Origin: DAIMZM01 sp036733985
GTDB taxonomy: Bacteria > Bacillota > Dehalobacteriia > UBA4068
NCBI GenBank assembly: GCA_036733985.1
Contig: DAIMZM010000049.1
Coordinates: 1 to 18,349 of the forward strand
Reading direction: 5' to 3'
DNA length: 18,349 nt
Position numbers and translations under genes: made by a program. A model generated the notes under the pieces. That model had not been told where the DNA came from and made no database searches. It worked only from the letters and a program-made list of their open reading frames with translations. Positions 7,704 through 15,336 of the stretch are shown in pieces. How positions within the stretch are numbered: position 1 is the stretch's first letter; each line of letters starts with the position of its first letter.

Positions 7704-8396
7704 ATGTACAATATCCTGATTTGTGACGATGAAAAAGACATTGTCAACGCGCTGATGATCTACCTGAAAGCCGAAGGCTATCGCACCTTCGCCGCTTACA
7801 ACGGCAAACAGGCCCTGGAGATCATCGGTCAGGAAAACATCCACCTGATCTTAATGGATATCATGATGCCGGTCATGGACGGCATCGGCGCTTTGGCCAA
7901 GCTCAGGGAAAACAGCAATATCCCGGTGATCCTGCTCACGGCGAAAAGCGAGGACACGGATAAGGTCCTGGGCCTGAATATCGGCGCCGACGATTACGTA
8001 GTCAAACCCTTCAACCCGGTAGAATTGATCGCCCGGGTCAAAGCCCAGCTCCGGCGGTATCTGGACTTGGGCGGCCGGCAGGAGAAGGCCACCATTGCTT
8101 TAGGCGGGCTGGTTCTGGACGACGAGGCTAAAAGCGTGACCATGCACGGCGAGCCCGTCGGCCTCACCCCCACGGAATATGATATTTTAAAGCTGCTCCT
8201 GGCCAATCAGGGCAAGGTCTTTTCCTCAGCTGAGATTTACCGCCAGGTTTGGCAAGCCAGCGCCTGCGGCGGGGAAAACACCGTGGCCGTGCATATCCGG
8301 CATATCCGGGAAAAGCTGGAATTCAACCCGGCTGAGCCCAGGTACCTGAAAGTGGTTTGGGGCAAAGGCTACAAAATCGACAAAGGAATTGATTGA
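7704..8396 (+). CDS. OmpR/PhoB-family DNA-binding response regulator
   Basis: This 230-residue regulator has a receiver domain (about 1-118) with the acidic pair Asp8-Asp9, phospho-acceptor Asp52 in LILMDIMMP, Thr79 and Lys101 in VVKPF. A winged-helix output domain follows (about 130-228), with LTPTEYDILKLLL and the recognition-helix region NTVAVHIRHIREKLE. It resembles the VanR-like branch common in Clostridia. GGAGG (7692-7696) lies seven bases before ATG 7704. It ends one base before the start of the kinase gene, so the two are coupled and surely form one system. The target genes are not shown by the sequence. The downstream envelope operon, 60 bases after the kinase, is the obvious candidate. 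Confidence 0.95.
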   Translation: MYNILICDDEKDIVNALMIYLKAEGYRTFAAYNGKQALEIIGQENIHLILMDIMMPVMDGIGALAKLRENSNIPVILLTAKSEDTDKVLGLNIGADDYVVKPFNPVELIARVKAQLRRYLDLGGRQEKATIALGGLVLDDEAKSVTMHGEPVGLTPTEYDILKLLLANQGKVFSSAEIYRQVWQASACGGENTVAVHIRHIREKLEFNPAEPRYLKVVWGKGYKIDKGID

Positions 8397-8397
8397 C

Positions 8398-9999
8398 ATG
8401 AAAAAGCTGGCCGGGAACCAGGCTGTCAAAACTTTAGCCGTCTTCCTCTTCCTGCTCGTCTCAGGACTGGCCATAGCCGCCACGCTGAGCTATCAATATA
8501 ACTTGGGCTATTTTCCCTATCAAAACGGCTGGAACGCGCTGGAGATCCCCTCTGCCCTGCTGGGCGGCGGCCTGCTGCCGGCCCTGTTCTTCTTCTGGCT
8601 GCTCACCCTGGCCCTGTTCGTCTTCCTGATGTTTGCGGCAGGGCGGCATCATGAGGAACCCTATCAGCGCCTGAACTGGATGGACCGCATCCCTGTAGAC
8701 CTCTATCTGGTCATCATCCTCTGCCTGGGCGCGGTGGTGCTCTCCTGGATGGACAGCGTACTCTATTTCAGCTATTCCACCCAGGCCGCGGTGGCCGCGC
8801 TGGCGCCCCTGCTGCTGCTGGTCCTCCTGATTGCCCTGGGCGGCTGCATGAGCCTGGCCTCCCGCTTCAAATCAGGGGCCTGGTGGCGGAACAGCCTGAT
8901 CTTCCTGGTGCTGCGCTGGCTGTGGCGCTTGCTCAAAAAAATTGCCGGCCTGCTGCGGCTGATCGTGGAAAACCTGCCGATTATCTGGAAATTCCTGCTG
9001 GGCTTCGGCCTCTACGCGCTGTGTTCCGCCCTGTTTCTGCTGGGCTCCCTTTACAGCGATTTCTGGGCCCTGATGTTTATCCTGCTGAACTTATCCATGC
9101 TGCTGCTGGTCTGCTCCGCGGCCCTGCAAATGCGGAAGCTGCAAAAGGGCGGCCAAAGCCTGGCCCAGGGCGACCTGAACTATCATCTGAAAACCGAGAA
9201 GATGTTTGCGGATTTCCGCCGCCACGCCGAGCATTTGAACAGCATCAGCACGGGTATGGCCGCGGCGGTGGAGGAAAGGCTGAAAAGCGAGCGCTTCAAA
9301 ACCGAGCTGATCACCAATGTCAGCCATGATTTGAAAACTCCCCTCACCTCCATTATCAACTATGTGGATCTGCTGCAAAAGGTACAGGTGGAAAATCCCC
9401 AGGCCCGGGAATATATCGACGTGCTGGCCCGGCAATCCGCCCGGCTGCGGAAGCTGACCGAGGATTTGATCGAAGTCTCCAAGGCCTCCACCGGCAATGT
9501 GGCGGTGAACGCGGAGCTGACCAACGTGACGGAGCTGATCAACCAATGCCTGGGGGAATACAGCGAGCGTTTCCAGGCGGCCCAGCTGACGCCGGTGGTC
9601 ATCGCGCCGGAAACCGCCCCGTATATCATCGCCGACGGCAGGCTGCTCTGGCGGGTGCTGGATAATCTGCTGAACAATATCTGCAAATATTCCCAGGCCG
9701 GCACCCGGGTCTACTGCGATATTGCCCAAACCGCGGAGCAGGTGCGGATCTCCCTGAAAAACGTGTCCCGGGATGTGCTGAATATCAGCGCCGGGGAACT
9801 GCAGGAACGCTTTGTCCGGGGGGACGGGTCCCGGGGCAGCGAAGGCAGCGGCTTGGGCCTGGCCATCGCCAGCTCCCTCACGGAGCTTCAGGGCGCCAGC
9901 TTTTCCCTGCATGTGGATGGGGATTTGTTTAAATCCATCCTGATCTTTGACCGGGCCGAGCCGGTGGGGCCTGCTCAAGACCAGGCCCGGGAACCATAA
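8398..9999 (+). CDS. Multi-helix sensor histidine kinase
   Basis: This 533-residue membrane kinase has six hydrophobic segments near residues 11-31, 54-80, 101-124, 131-151, 198-219 and 223-243, and no large extracytoplasmic domain. It may therefore sense a signal in or at the membrane. The kinase core follows: H box NVSHDLKTPLTSI with His310, N box LDNLLNNICKYS with Asn423, F-box-like ERFVRGDGSRG and G2 box GSGLGLAIA (483-491). The usual DxGxG (G1) box is replaced by a KNVSRD stretch, a variant I associate with one clostridial kinase group. ATG 8398 was chosen over an in-frame TTG at 8389 because AAAGGA (8382-8387) is ten bases from the ATG and only one from the TTG. The partner is the response regulator immediately upstream. 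Confidence 0.92.
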   Translation: MKKLAGNQAVKTLAVFLFLLVSGLAIAATLSYQYNLGYFPYQNGWNALEIPSALLGGGLLPALFFFWLLTLALFVFLMFAAGRHHEEPYQRLNWMDRIPVDLYLVIILCLGAVVLSWMDSVLYFSYSTQAAVAALAPLLLLVLLIALGGCMSLASRFKSGAWWRNSLIFLVLRWLWRLLKKIAGLLRLIVENLPIIWKFLLGFGLYALCSALFLLGSLYSDFWALMFILLNLSMLLLVCSAALQMRKLQKGGQSLAQGDLNYHLKTEKMFADFRRHAEHLNSISTGMAAAVEERLKSERFKTELITNVSHDLKTPLTSIINYVDLLQKVQVENPQAREYIDVLARQSARLRKLTEDLIEVSKASTGNVAVNAELTNVTELINQCLGEYSERFQAAQLTPVVIAPETAPYIIADGRLLWRVLDNLLNNICKYSQAGTRVYCDIAQTAEQVRISLKNVSRDVLNISAGELQERFVRGDGSRGSEGSGLGLAIASSLTELQGASFSLHVDGDLFKSILIFDRAEPVGPAQDQAREP

Positions 10000-10056
10000 T
10001 TCATTTGAAATCATTCATCTTATCATCTGAAATTATTTTGAGGAGACAGACAGACT

Positions 10057-11169
10057 ATGCAGATACTGATCATCACCGGCAATTTTGGCATGGGGCATAT
10101 TTCCGCCGCCTATGCCCTGGCGGCCCGGCTGCAGCGGGATTTCCCCGAGGCGGATCTGATCCTGGACGATATGTACCAAATCGCCTTCCCCAAGGGCTGC
10201 AATAATATTTACAAAACCTATAATCTGCTGATGGCCAGCCCCTGCTCCAAGCTGTTGAACAGCGCATATAAAAAGGCGGTGAACGCGGAAACCCAGGAGC
10301 AGGAAGCCGTCAGCCTGCTGGAAAAACAGGCTCTGCGCCGCTTGACCGCTTACATGGACATGCTGTGCCCGGATTTGGTCATCACCACGTATTCCCTGGC
10401 GGCCCGCCTGCTTTCCGACTATAAGAAGAAAAGCGGCAATCCGCTGCCTATCGTCACCTGCATCACCGATATCACCAGCCATAATGTGTGGATCAACCCG
10501 GGCACCGACCTCTACCTGGCCGCCGCGGAGGAGACCAAGGCCAGCCTGCTCAAAGCCGGCGTGGCGGAACAGCGCATCGCTGTGGCCGGCGTGCCGGTCA
10601 GCGCGGCTTACCAGCCCCGGCCCAGGGGCAAAAAAGCCGGCAGCCCCCGGGAACTGCTGATCATGGGCGGCGGATTGGGCCTGTTGCCCCTGGAAAATGA
10701 ATTTTACCAGGGCTTGTCCAAAATAGCCAACCTGCATGCCACCGTGATCTGCGGCCATAACCGGAAGCTGTTCCAGCGCCTGAAAGCTAAGAATTATGCC
10801 AATATCGAGGTGATCGGCTACACGGATCAGGTGCCCTATTATATGAACCGGGCGGATCTGCTCCTCTCCAAGCCCGGGGGGATCACCATGTTCGAGGCCA
10901 TCCACAGCGAGCTACCGATGCTGGCGCCGACCCCCTTCCTGGAGCAGGAGATCAAGAACGCTGAATTTATCGCCGCCCATGGCATGGGCCTGGTGCTGGA
11001 AAAGAGCCCGGCCCAATGCCTGGGCCAGCTGGAAGCCCTGATCAAATCCGAACCCATGCTGAATATGATGCGCCTGGCCCAGCGCCGCTTTTGCCATACC
11101 CTGGATGAGGACGCCCTCAGCGCCTATATCCTGGCCAACTTTCTCAACAGCGGGCGCATCACCGCATGA
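10057..11169 (+). CDS. MGDG-synthase/UgtP-type glycosyltransferase (GT28-like)
   Basis: This 370-residue protein has an N-terminal MGDG-synthase domain starting MQILIITGNFGMGH (His14 in the GxGH loop) and a MurG-like C-terminal half with LIMGGGLGLLP (about 201-211) and LLSKPGGITMFEA (about 269-281), where Ser271-Gly275 and Glu280 form the nucleotide-sugar site. Relatives transfer glucose or galactose from a UDP-sugar to diacylglycerol at the cytoplasmic membrane face, making glycolipids or the anchor of lipoteichoic acid. AGGAG (10041-10045) lies 11 bases before the start. It opens a tight gene set: the deacetylase start overlaps its stop by ATGA. Acceptor and sugar cannot be fixed from sequence. 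Confidence 0.85.
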   Translation: MQILIITGNFGMGHISAAYALAARLQRDFPEADLILDDMYQIAFPKGCNNIYKTYNLLMASPCSKLLNSAYKKAVNAETQEQEAVSLLEKQALRRLTAYMDMLCPDLVITTYSLAARLLSDYKKKSGNPLPIVTCITDITSHNVWINPGTDLYLAAAEETKASLLKAGVAEQRIAVAGVPVSAAYQPRPRGKKAGSPRELLIMGGGLGLLPLENEFYQGLSKIANLHATVICGHNRKLFQRLKAKNYANIEVIGYTDQVPYYMNRADLLLSKPGGITMFEAIHSELPMLAPTPFLEQEIKNAEFIAAHGMGLVLEKSPAQCLGQLEALIKSEPMLNMMRLAQRRFCHTLDEDALSAYILANFLNSGRITA

Positions 11170-11861
11170 CCGCCGCCCTGGCCATAATCCTGGGCCTGGT
11201 GCTGCTCTGGCTGCTTTACGGCCCTCTGCCCACCCTCTATGTGAAAGGCCGGCAGCGGCGGGAGCTGGCCCGGTTGGCCGGCCCGGCCCTGCTGCTGACC
11301 TTTGACGACGGGCCGGACCCCAATTATACCCCGGCTTTCCTGGACGTCCTGGGGCGAAATCAAGCGAAGGCTCTGTTCTTCCTGGTGGGCAGCCAGGCCG
11401 GGCGCTATCCGGAGCTGGCTGCCCGCATCCGGGAGGAAGGGCATACCCTGGGCTGGCACGGCCCCCGGCACCAAAACATGTGGTTCACGGGCTATTTTGC
11501 CACCAAAAAAGCGCTGCAAGCCGGCGTGATGCTGGCCCCCGGGGGCCAAACGCCCCGCTATTACCGCCCGCCCTATGGGAATGTGAATGTGTTCACCCTG
11601 GCCCTGGCCCAAAAGTACGGCCTGCGGCTGCTGCTTTGGACCGTGATGATCCGGGATTGGCGGCTCACCCAGCCCCTGACCCTGCTGGAAAGGCTGGAAC
11701 AGGGCTGCCAAAAAGGCGGCGTCCTCCTGCTCCATGATTGCGGCGCAGACAGCTCGGCCCAGCCCGGCGCGCCGGCCAATACCCTGAAAGCCCTGGAGAT
11801 GTTCCTGCCCCAGATGCGGGCCCAGGGTTATCCATTCCTTGACCCAAAGGATTTGCCTTAA
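11166..11861 (+). CDS. Polysaccharide deacetylase (NodB domain), membrane-anchored
   Basis: This 231-residue protein has an N-terminal hydrophobic helix (about 2-20) that probably anchors it outside the cell, then a NodB carbohydrate-esterase-4 domain. The catalytic set is complete: TFDDGPDP with Asp47/Asp48, the metal histidines in GWHGPRH (His98, His102), RPPYG (134-138), LLLWTV with the following RDW, and LLLHD (His190). It should remove acetyl groups from N-acetylated sugars in peptidoglycan or another surface polymer. The usual Asn before the first metal His is Trp97 here. The ATG overlaps the stop of the glycosyltransferase, so the two are translationally coupled. Confidence 0.87.
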   Translation: MTAALAIILGLVLLWLLYGPLPTLYVKGRQRRELARLAGPALLLTFDDGPDPNYTPAFLDVLGRNQAKALFFLVGSQAGRYPELAARIREEGHTLGWHGPRHQNMWFTGYFATKKALQAGVMLAPGGQTPRYYRPPYGNVNVFTLALAQKYGLRLLLWTVMIRDWRLTQPLTLLERLEQGCQKGGVLLLHDCGADSSAQPGAPANTLKALEMFLPQMRAQGYPFLDPKDLP

Positions 11862-11881
11862 GGCATAATGGGAGTATCGCC

Positions 11882-12490
11882 ATGACTGATGAAAAACAAC
11901 TGATCAAACTGGCCCAGCAGGGCGACATCAAAGCTTTTGAGCAACTGGTCGCTTTCCACAGCCGGCGCATTTACAATATCGGCCTCCGGATGCTGGGAAA
12001 TCCGGAAGACGCGGCGGATATGTGCCAGGAAACCCTGCTGAAAATCTACCGGCATCTGCCGGAATACCGGGGCAGCGCCGCGTTTTCCACCTGGCTGCAC
12101 CGGATCAGCGTCAACACTTGCCATGACTTCCTCAGGAACCGCAACCGCCGTCAGGAGATCAGCCTTTCCCAGCTCACCGACGACCAGGGCAGCCCCCTAG
12201 CTGAGCTGGAAATCGCGGATTATTCCACCCTGCCCGAGCAATTATACCTGGATCAGGAAAGCCAGGACTATCTGCAGGCGCTGATCAATGGGCTGACCCC
12301 TAAATACCGGCTGGTCACGGCCTTGCGGGAAGTTTCCGGCCTCTCTTATCAGGAGATCGCCGCCGCGGCCGGGATTTCCGTGGGCACAGTGAAATCCCGG
12401 CTGAACCGGGCCCGGGCCGTCATGCGCCAAAGGATGCTGGCGGATGAAAAGCGGGCCAATAACCCCAGATTGCGCGTTTGCGGAGGATAA
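11882..12490 (+). CDS. ECF-family RNA polymerase sigma factor
   Basis: This 202-residue protein has sigma region 2 (about residues 10-82: DAADMCQETLLKIYRHLPEY then FSTWLHRISVNTCHDFLR) and region 4 (about 138-190: helix-turn-helix SYQEIAAAAGISVGTVKSRLNRAR), with no region 1.1 or 3, as in ECF sigma factors such as SigW/RpoE. GGGAG (11870-11874) lies seven bases upstream of ATG. It sits 20 bases after the deacetylase and four bases before a membrane-protein gene. No anti-sigma factor gene is recognisable on either side. The short basic tail ending RLRVCGG contains a single Cys of unknown meaning. Its regulon probably concerns the envelope (inference from neighbours). Confidence 0.9.
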   Translation: MTDEKQLIKLAQQGDIKAFEQLVAFHSRRIYNIGLRMLGNPEDAADMCQETLLKIYRHLPEYRGSAAFSTWLHRISVNTCHDFLRNRNRRQEISLSQLTDDQGSPLAELEIADYSTLPEQLYLDQESQDYLQALINGLTPKYRLVTALREVSGLSYQEIAAAAGISVGTVKSRLNRARAVMRQRMLADEKRANNPRLRVCGG

Positions 12491-12494
12491 GATC

Positions 12495-13571
12495 GTGGAG
12501 AATCGGTTTATCAATCGGAAAAAACAAATGATCAGCCTGGCCCTTATGGCCTTGATCCTGGTTGTCACCGGCTTCCTGCTGCTGCGGAACCATGAGCTGC
12601 CGCGGATTTTTGCCCTGCTGCATCAGGTGGATATCCCCTATATGCTGATGGGACTGCTGATCATGATCATGTTTTTCAGCTTTGAGGCGGTGTCCGTGCG
12701 GTATCTGCTTTCAGGCCTGGGTTATAAGCTCCGCTGGCGGCGCTGCCTGACCTATGCCATGGTGGATTTCTATTTCAGCTCCATTACCCCGGCCAGCTGC
12801 GGCGGACAGCCCTCCCAGCTCTATTATATGGGCCGGGACGGCCTGCCCCTGGGGGCCTCCTCTCTGGTGCTGCTGCTGTTCAATACCGCTTACCATATCT
12901 CCGTGCTGTTCGTGGCCGGCCTGGCCTGCCTCCTTTCCCAAGGCAGCGAATGGCAGGCCCTGGGCGCCATCAAGTACCTGCTGCTCTATGGCGCGGTGGC
13001 CCAACTGCTGGTGGCTGCTTTCTACTGCCTGGCCATCTTCTCCAATACCCTGGCGCCTAAGCTGCTCCGGCTGGTGACGAAGGGTCTGGCCAAGCTGCGC
13101 CTGCTGCGCCGGCCGGAACAGACCCGGGCCAAGCTGGAAGCCCAGATCGCCGAGTATCAGCGGGGCGCCGACTATGTGCGGGGCAACCCCCGGATGCTTT
13201 TCACCCTGCTGCTGCTGACCACCTGCCATGTGCTGGCCCTCTATTCCCTGCCCTTCTGGGTCTACAAGGCCTTCGGCCTGACCGGCTGCGGCTTCTGGAG
13301 CATTGTGGCCATGCAGGCCAGCCTGACCCTGGCCATGGAGTCCCTGCCCATACCCGGCGGCGTAGGCGTCACGGAGGGCAGCTTTATGCTGCTGTACGCG
13401 GGCATCTTCGGCAACGCCCTGGTCTTGCCGGCGCTGATCCTGACCCGGGGCCTGAATTATTATTGCTGTCTGGCCGCCGGGGGCCTGATTTCCGCCCTTG
13501 CCCAACACCGGCGGGTGCGGCCCCTCGCCACGCCAAAACTATCCCGCTATGCCAAAGGGGCTGTCCTGTGA
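12495..13571 (+). CDS. Flippase-like integral membrane protein (LPG_synthase_TM / UPF0104 family)
   Basis: This 358-residue protein is almost wholly hydrophobic, with about seven or eight membrane segments, and carries the family signature FSSITPASCGGQPSQLYYM (about residues 93-111) plus a late PIPGGVGVTEGSF motif. It matches the membrane domain of lysyl-phosphatidylglycerol synthase (MprF) without the catalytic domain, a family thought to move lipids or lipid-linked sugars across the membrane. I chose GTG 12495 because GGAGG (12482-12486) lies eight bases upstream. An in-frame ATG at 12444 would overlap the sigma gene by 47 bases and has no such site. It is the last gene of the operon, and a terminator overlaps its stop codon. 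Confidence 0.85.
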   Translation: MENRFINRKKQMISLALMALILVVTGFLLLRNHELPRIFALLHQVDIPYMLMGLLIMIMFFSFEAVSVRYLLSGLGYKLRWRRCLTYAMVDFYFSSITPASCGGQPSQLYYMGRDGLPLGASSLVLLLFNTAYHISVLFVAGLACLLSQGSEWQALGAIKYLLLYGAVAQLLVAAFYCLAIFSNTLAPKLLRLVTKGLAKLRLLRRPEQTRAKLEAQIAEYQRGADYVRGNPRMLFTLLLLTTCHVLALYSLPFWVYKAFGLTGCGFWSIVAMQASLTLAMESLPIPGGVGVTEGSFMLLYAGIFGNALVLPALILTRGLNYYCCLAAGGLISALAQHRRVRPLATPKLSRYAKGAVL

Positions 13572-13589
13572 CAACCCCTTTCCTTTTTT
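13554..13589 (+). terminator. Intrinsic terminator overlapping the operon's last stop codon
   Basis: AAAGGGG (13554-13560) pairs with CCCCTTT (13575-13581), and TGTC with GACA inside, around a CTGT loop with one C-A mismatch. Six T follow at 13584-13589. The stop codon TGA (13569-13571) lies within the loop and inner stem. Confidence 0.75.
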
Positions 13590-13630
13590 ATCGGCAAATT
13601 TCTCCCGGCATATATACTTTTGCCCTGAAA

Positions 13631-13667
13631 TATGTTTTAATTAGGTGTGAACGGATGTTAAAACATA
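13631..13667 (+). repeat. Inverted repeat in the leader of the SLH gene
   Basis: TATGTTTTAA (13631-13640) is perfectly repeated in inverted form as TTAAAACATA (13658-13667), separated by 17 bases. It ends five bases before the AGGAG of the next gene. It could be an mRNA hairpin near the ribosome site or a regulator operator. A TATACT (13613-13618) upstream might be a -10 element but lacks a good -35. Confidence 0.5.
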
Positions 13668-13685
13668 GATTAAGGAGTTGACGGT

Positions 13686-15209
13686 ATGAAGCTAAAGAAA
13701 CTTGCTGTTTTGACCCTGACGACAGTCCTGATCATGGCTTTTGCCAGCGGCTTAGCCCTGGCCCAGGTTTATGACCACTGCGCGGACAGCCTGGTGGAGA
13801 TGGGCTTGTTCACCGGCACCAATAACGGCTATGAGCTGGAACGGGTTCCCACCCGGGCCGAAGCCGCCGCCGTACTGGTACGCCTGCTGGGCGCGGATAC
13901 GGAGGCGCGGGAAAACCAGTACCAGCATCCCTTTACCGACTTGAAGGGCTGGGAAGCCCCTTATGTGGGGTATCTGTATGAAAAGGGCCTGACCACCGGT
14001 TTGGGCGGCGAGACCTATGGGCCTCAGCAGCCCTGCAACAGCCAGATGTTCTGCACCTTCATCCTCCGGGCCCTGGGCTACAGCAGCGCGGCCGGAGGGG
14101 ACTTTACTTATGCCGACGCGGAGCAATTCGCCATCAAACTGGGGGTGGCTGATATCATCAGCCTGGGGCTCATGGATTTCACCCGTGACAGCGTAATGGG
14201 CATCGCTTACACGGCCCTGGCCACGCCTATGAAAGCCGACGCCGAGGGCAAAGCGCCCCTGCTGCTCCAGCATCTGGTAGACAGCGGCGCGGTGGACGCG
14301 GCCAAAGCCGCCCCTTATTTGCAGCAATTTGCCGATTACGCCGCCCTGCAGCAGGTCAGCGCCCTGGAATATGACGGCGGCCTGGAAATGGACTTCGCCA
14401 TGACCATGAGCATGGGCATGGCAGGCAGCGATGTAGCTGAAATGGCCCTGAGCCTGACCAGCAAAATCAAGGCTTTAGGCGATCCGGAAGCCGCCGGCTT
14501 CCTGCTGGCCGTGGATAATCTGCTGGCTGTCACCGGCAGCGACGCCGAGGGGCAGGAAGACGTTGCCGTCGACTTCAGTATCTACATGAAAGACCAGGTG
14601 CTCTATCTCCGCCTGGATCTGGGGCCGGAGGGCGTGCTCAAGTATAAGCTGGATCTGGAGGCCGTCAGCGCGCTGCTGGCTGAGGCTGATCCGGAAACCG
14701 CCGCGGCCCTGCAGTCTTATGAGGATCTGCTGGCGGAGATCGAGGCCATGATGCCGGAAAACAGCTACAACGGCAATTACGGCATTGCCCTGATGGGGCC
14801 CATCACCATTGGCAAATCCGGCGCGGATACGGTCTATACCGTAGACATGTCCAATTTGGAAGGCTATATGAACGCCATGGTCAAGACCATGGGCACGGAT
14901 ATGGCGATCAGCGATGCGGATCAGGCCGAATTGGCCCTGGTCATGGACGGCCTGAATTATCAGGTGAATGAGCTGACCGCCACCTATCTGGTGGACAAAA
15001 AAGGCGCCCTGAAAAAGATCGACGTTTACATGAATATGGGTATGACAGTTATGGAAGAGACCGCCGCCATGGAAGGCACGGTCACCATGACCCTGGTCAA
15101 GAGCGGCTCCGGTATGAAAGTGGCCCTGCCCGCGGACCTGAACGAATACGTGGATATCATGACCCTGTTCCAGGAGCCCGCGCCGGAACCGGCCCCAACC
15201 GCCCTCTAA
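13686..15209 (+). CDS. Secreted SLH-repeat protein with methionine-rich C-terminal domain
   Basis: This 507-residue protein has a Sec signal peptide (cleavage probably after ALA, near residue 26). Two to three S-layer-homology repeats follow (about 27-75, 78-135, and a degenerate one to about 200). The clearest features are GLFTGTNNGYELERVPTRAE with AAAVLVRLLG, and FTDLKGWEAPYVGYLYEKGL. Such repeats bind cell-wall polymers and hold proteins on the surface. The remainder (about 220-490) is rich in Met and acidic residues and looks like alternating beta strands, loosely recalling LppX/LolA-type folds. I do not recognise this domain with certainty. It ends in a Pro/Ala/Glu tail. AGGAG (13673-13677) is eight bases before ATG. 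It is separated from the preceding operon by a terminator, so it is probably monocistronic. Confidence 0.75.
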   Translation: MKLKKLAVLTLTTVLIMAFASGLALAQVYDHCADSLVEMGLFTGTNNGYELERVPTRAEAAAVLVRLLGADTEARENQYQHPFTDLKGWEAPYVGYLYEKGLTTGLGGETYGPQQPCNSQMFCTFILRALGYSSAAGGDFTYADAEQFAIKLGVADIISLGLMDFTRDSVMGIAYTALATPMKADAEGKAPLLLQHLVDSGAVDAAKAAPYLQQFADYAALQQVSALEYDGGLEMDFAMTMSMGMAGSDVAEMALSLTSKIKALGDPEAAGFLLAVDNLLAVTGSDAEGQEDVAVDFSIYMKDQVLYLRLDLGPEGVLKYKLDLEAVSALLAEADPETAAALQSYEDLLAEIEAMMPENSYNGNYGIALMGPITIGKSGADTVYTVDMSNLEGYMNAMVKTMGTDMAISDADQAELALVMDGLNYQVNELTATYLVDKKGALKKIDVYMNMGMTVMEETAAMEGTVTMTLVKSGSGMKVALPADLNEYVDIMTLFQEPAPEPAPTAL

Positions 15210-15216
15210 AGGTCAA

Positions 15217-15301
15217 AAACCAAACCGCTACAAGCCAAGATAAGGGGAGCAAAGACCAGCGTCTTTGCTCCCCTTCATGGTATTGCGGGTAGGTTTGGTT
15301 T
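15217..15301. terminator. Nested inverted repeats between convergent genes
   Basis: An inner 15-bp perfect stem (15242-15256 with 15261-15275, loop CAGC) is enclosed by an outer 10-bp perfect repeat, AAACCAAACC (15217-15226) with GGTTTGGTTT (15292-15301). It lies between the SLH gene and sigE, which converge. The inner hairpin lacks a clear T-run, so a terminator role is likely but not certain. Confidence 0.65.
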
Positions 15302-15336
15302 CATAGACAATCGTCCGGTTTAAGGCGAAAGCGGGA

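Noticed and set aside
9091..10014. Minus-strand open frame opposite the kinase core
   Set aside because: The plus strand holds intact H, N and G2 boxes; the reverse frame has no family resemblance.
12444..12494. Upstream in-frame ATG for the flippase-like gene
   Set aside because: It overlaps the sigma-factor gene by 47 bases and has no ribosome site; GTG 12495 has GGAGG at ideal spacing.
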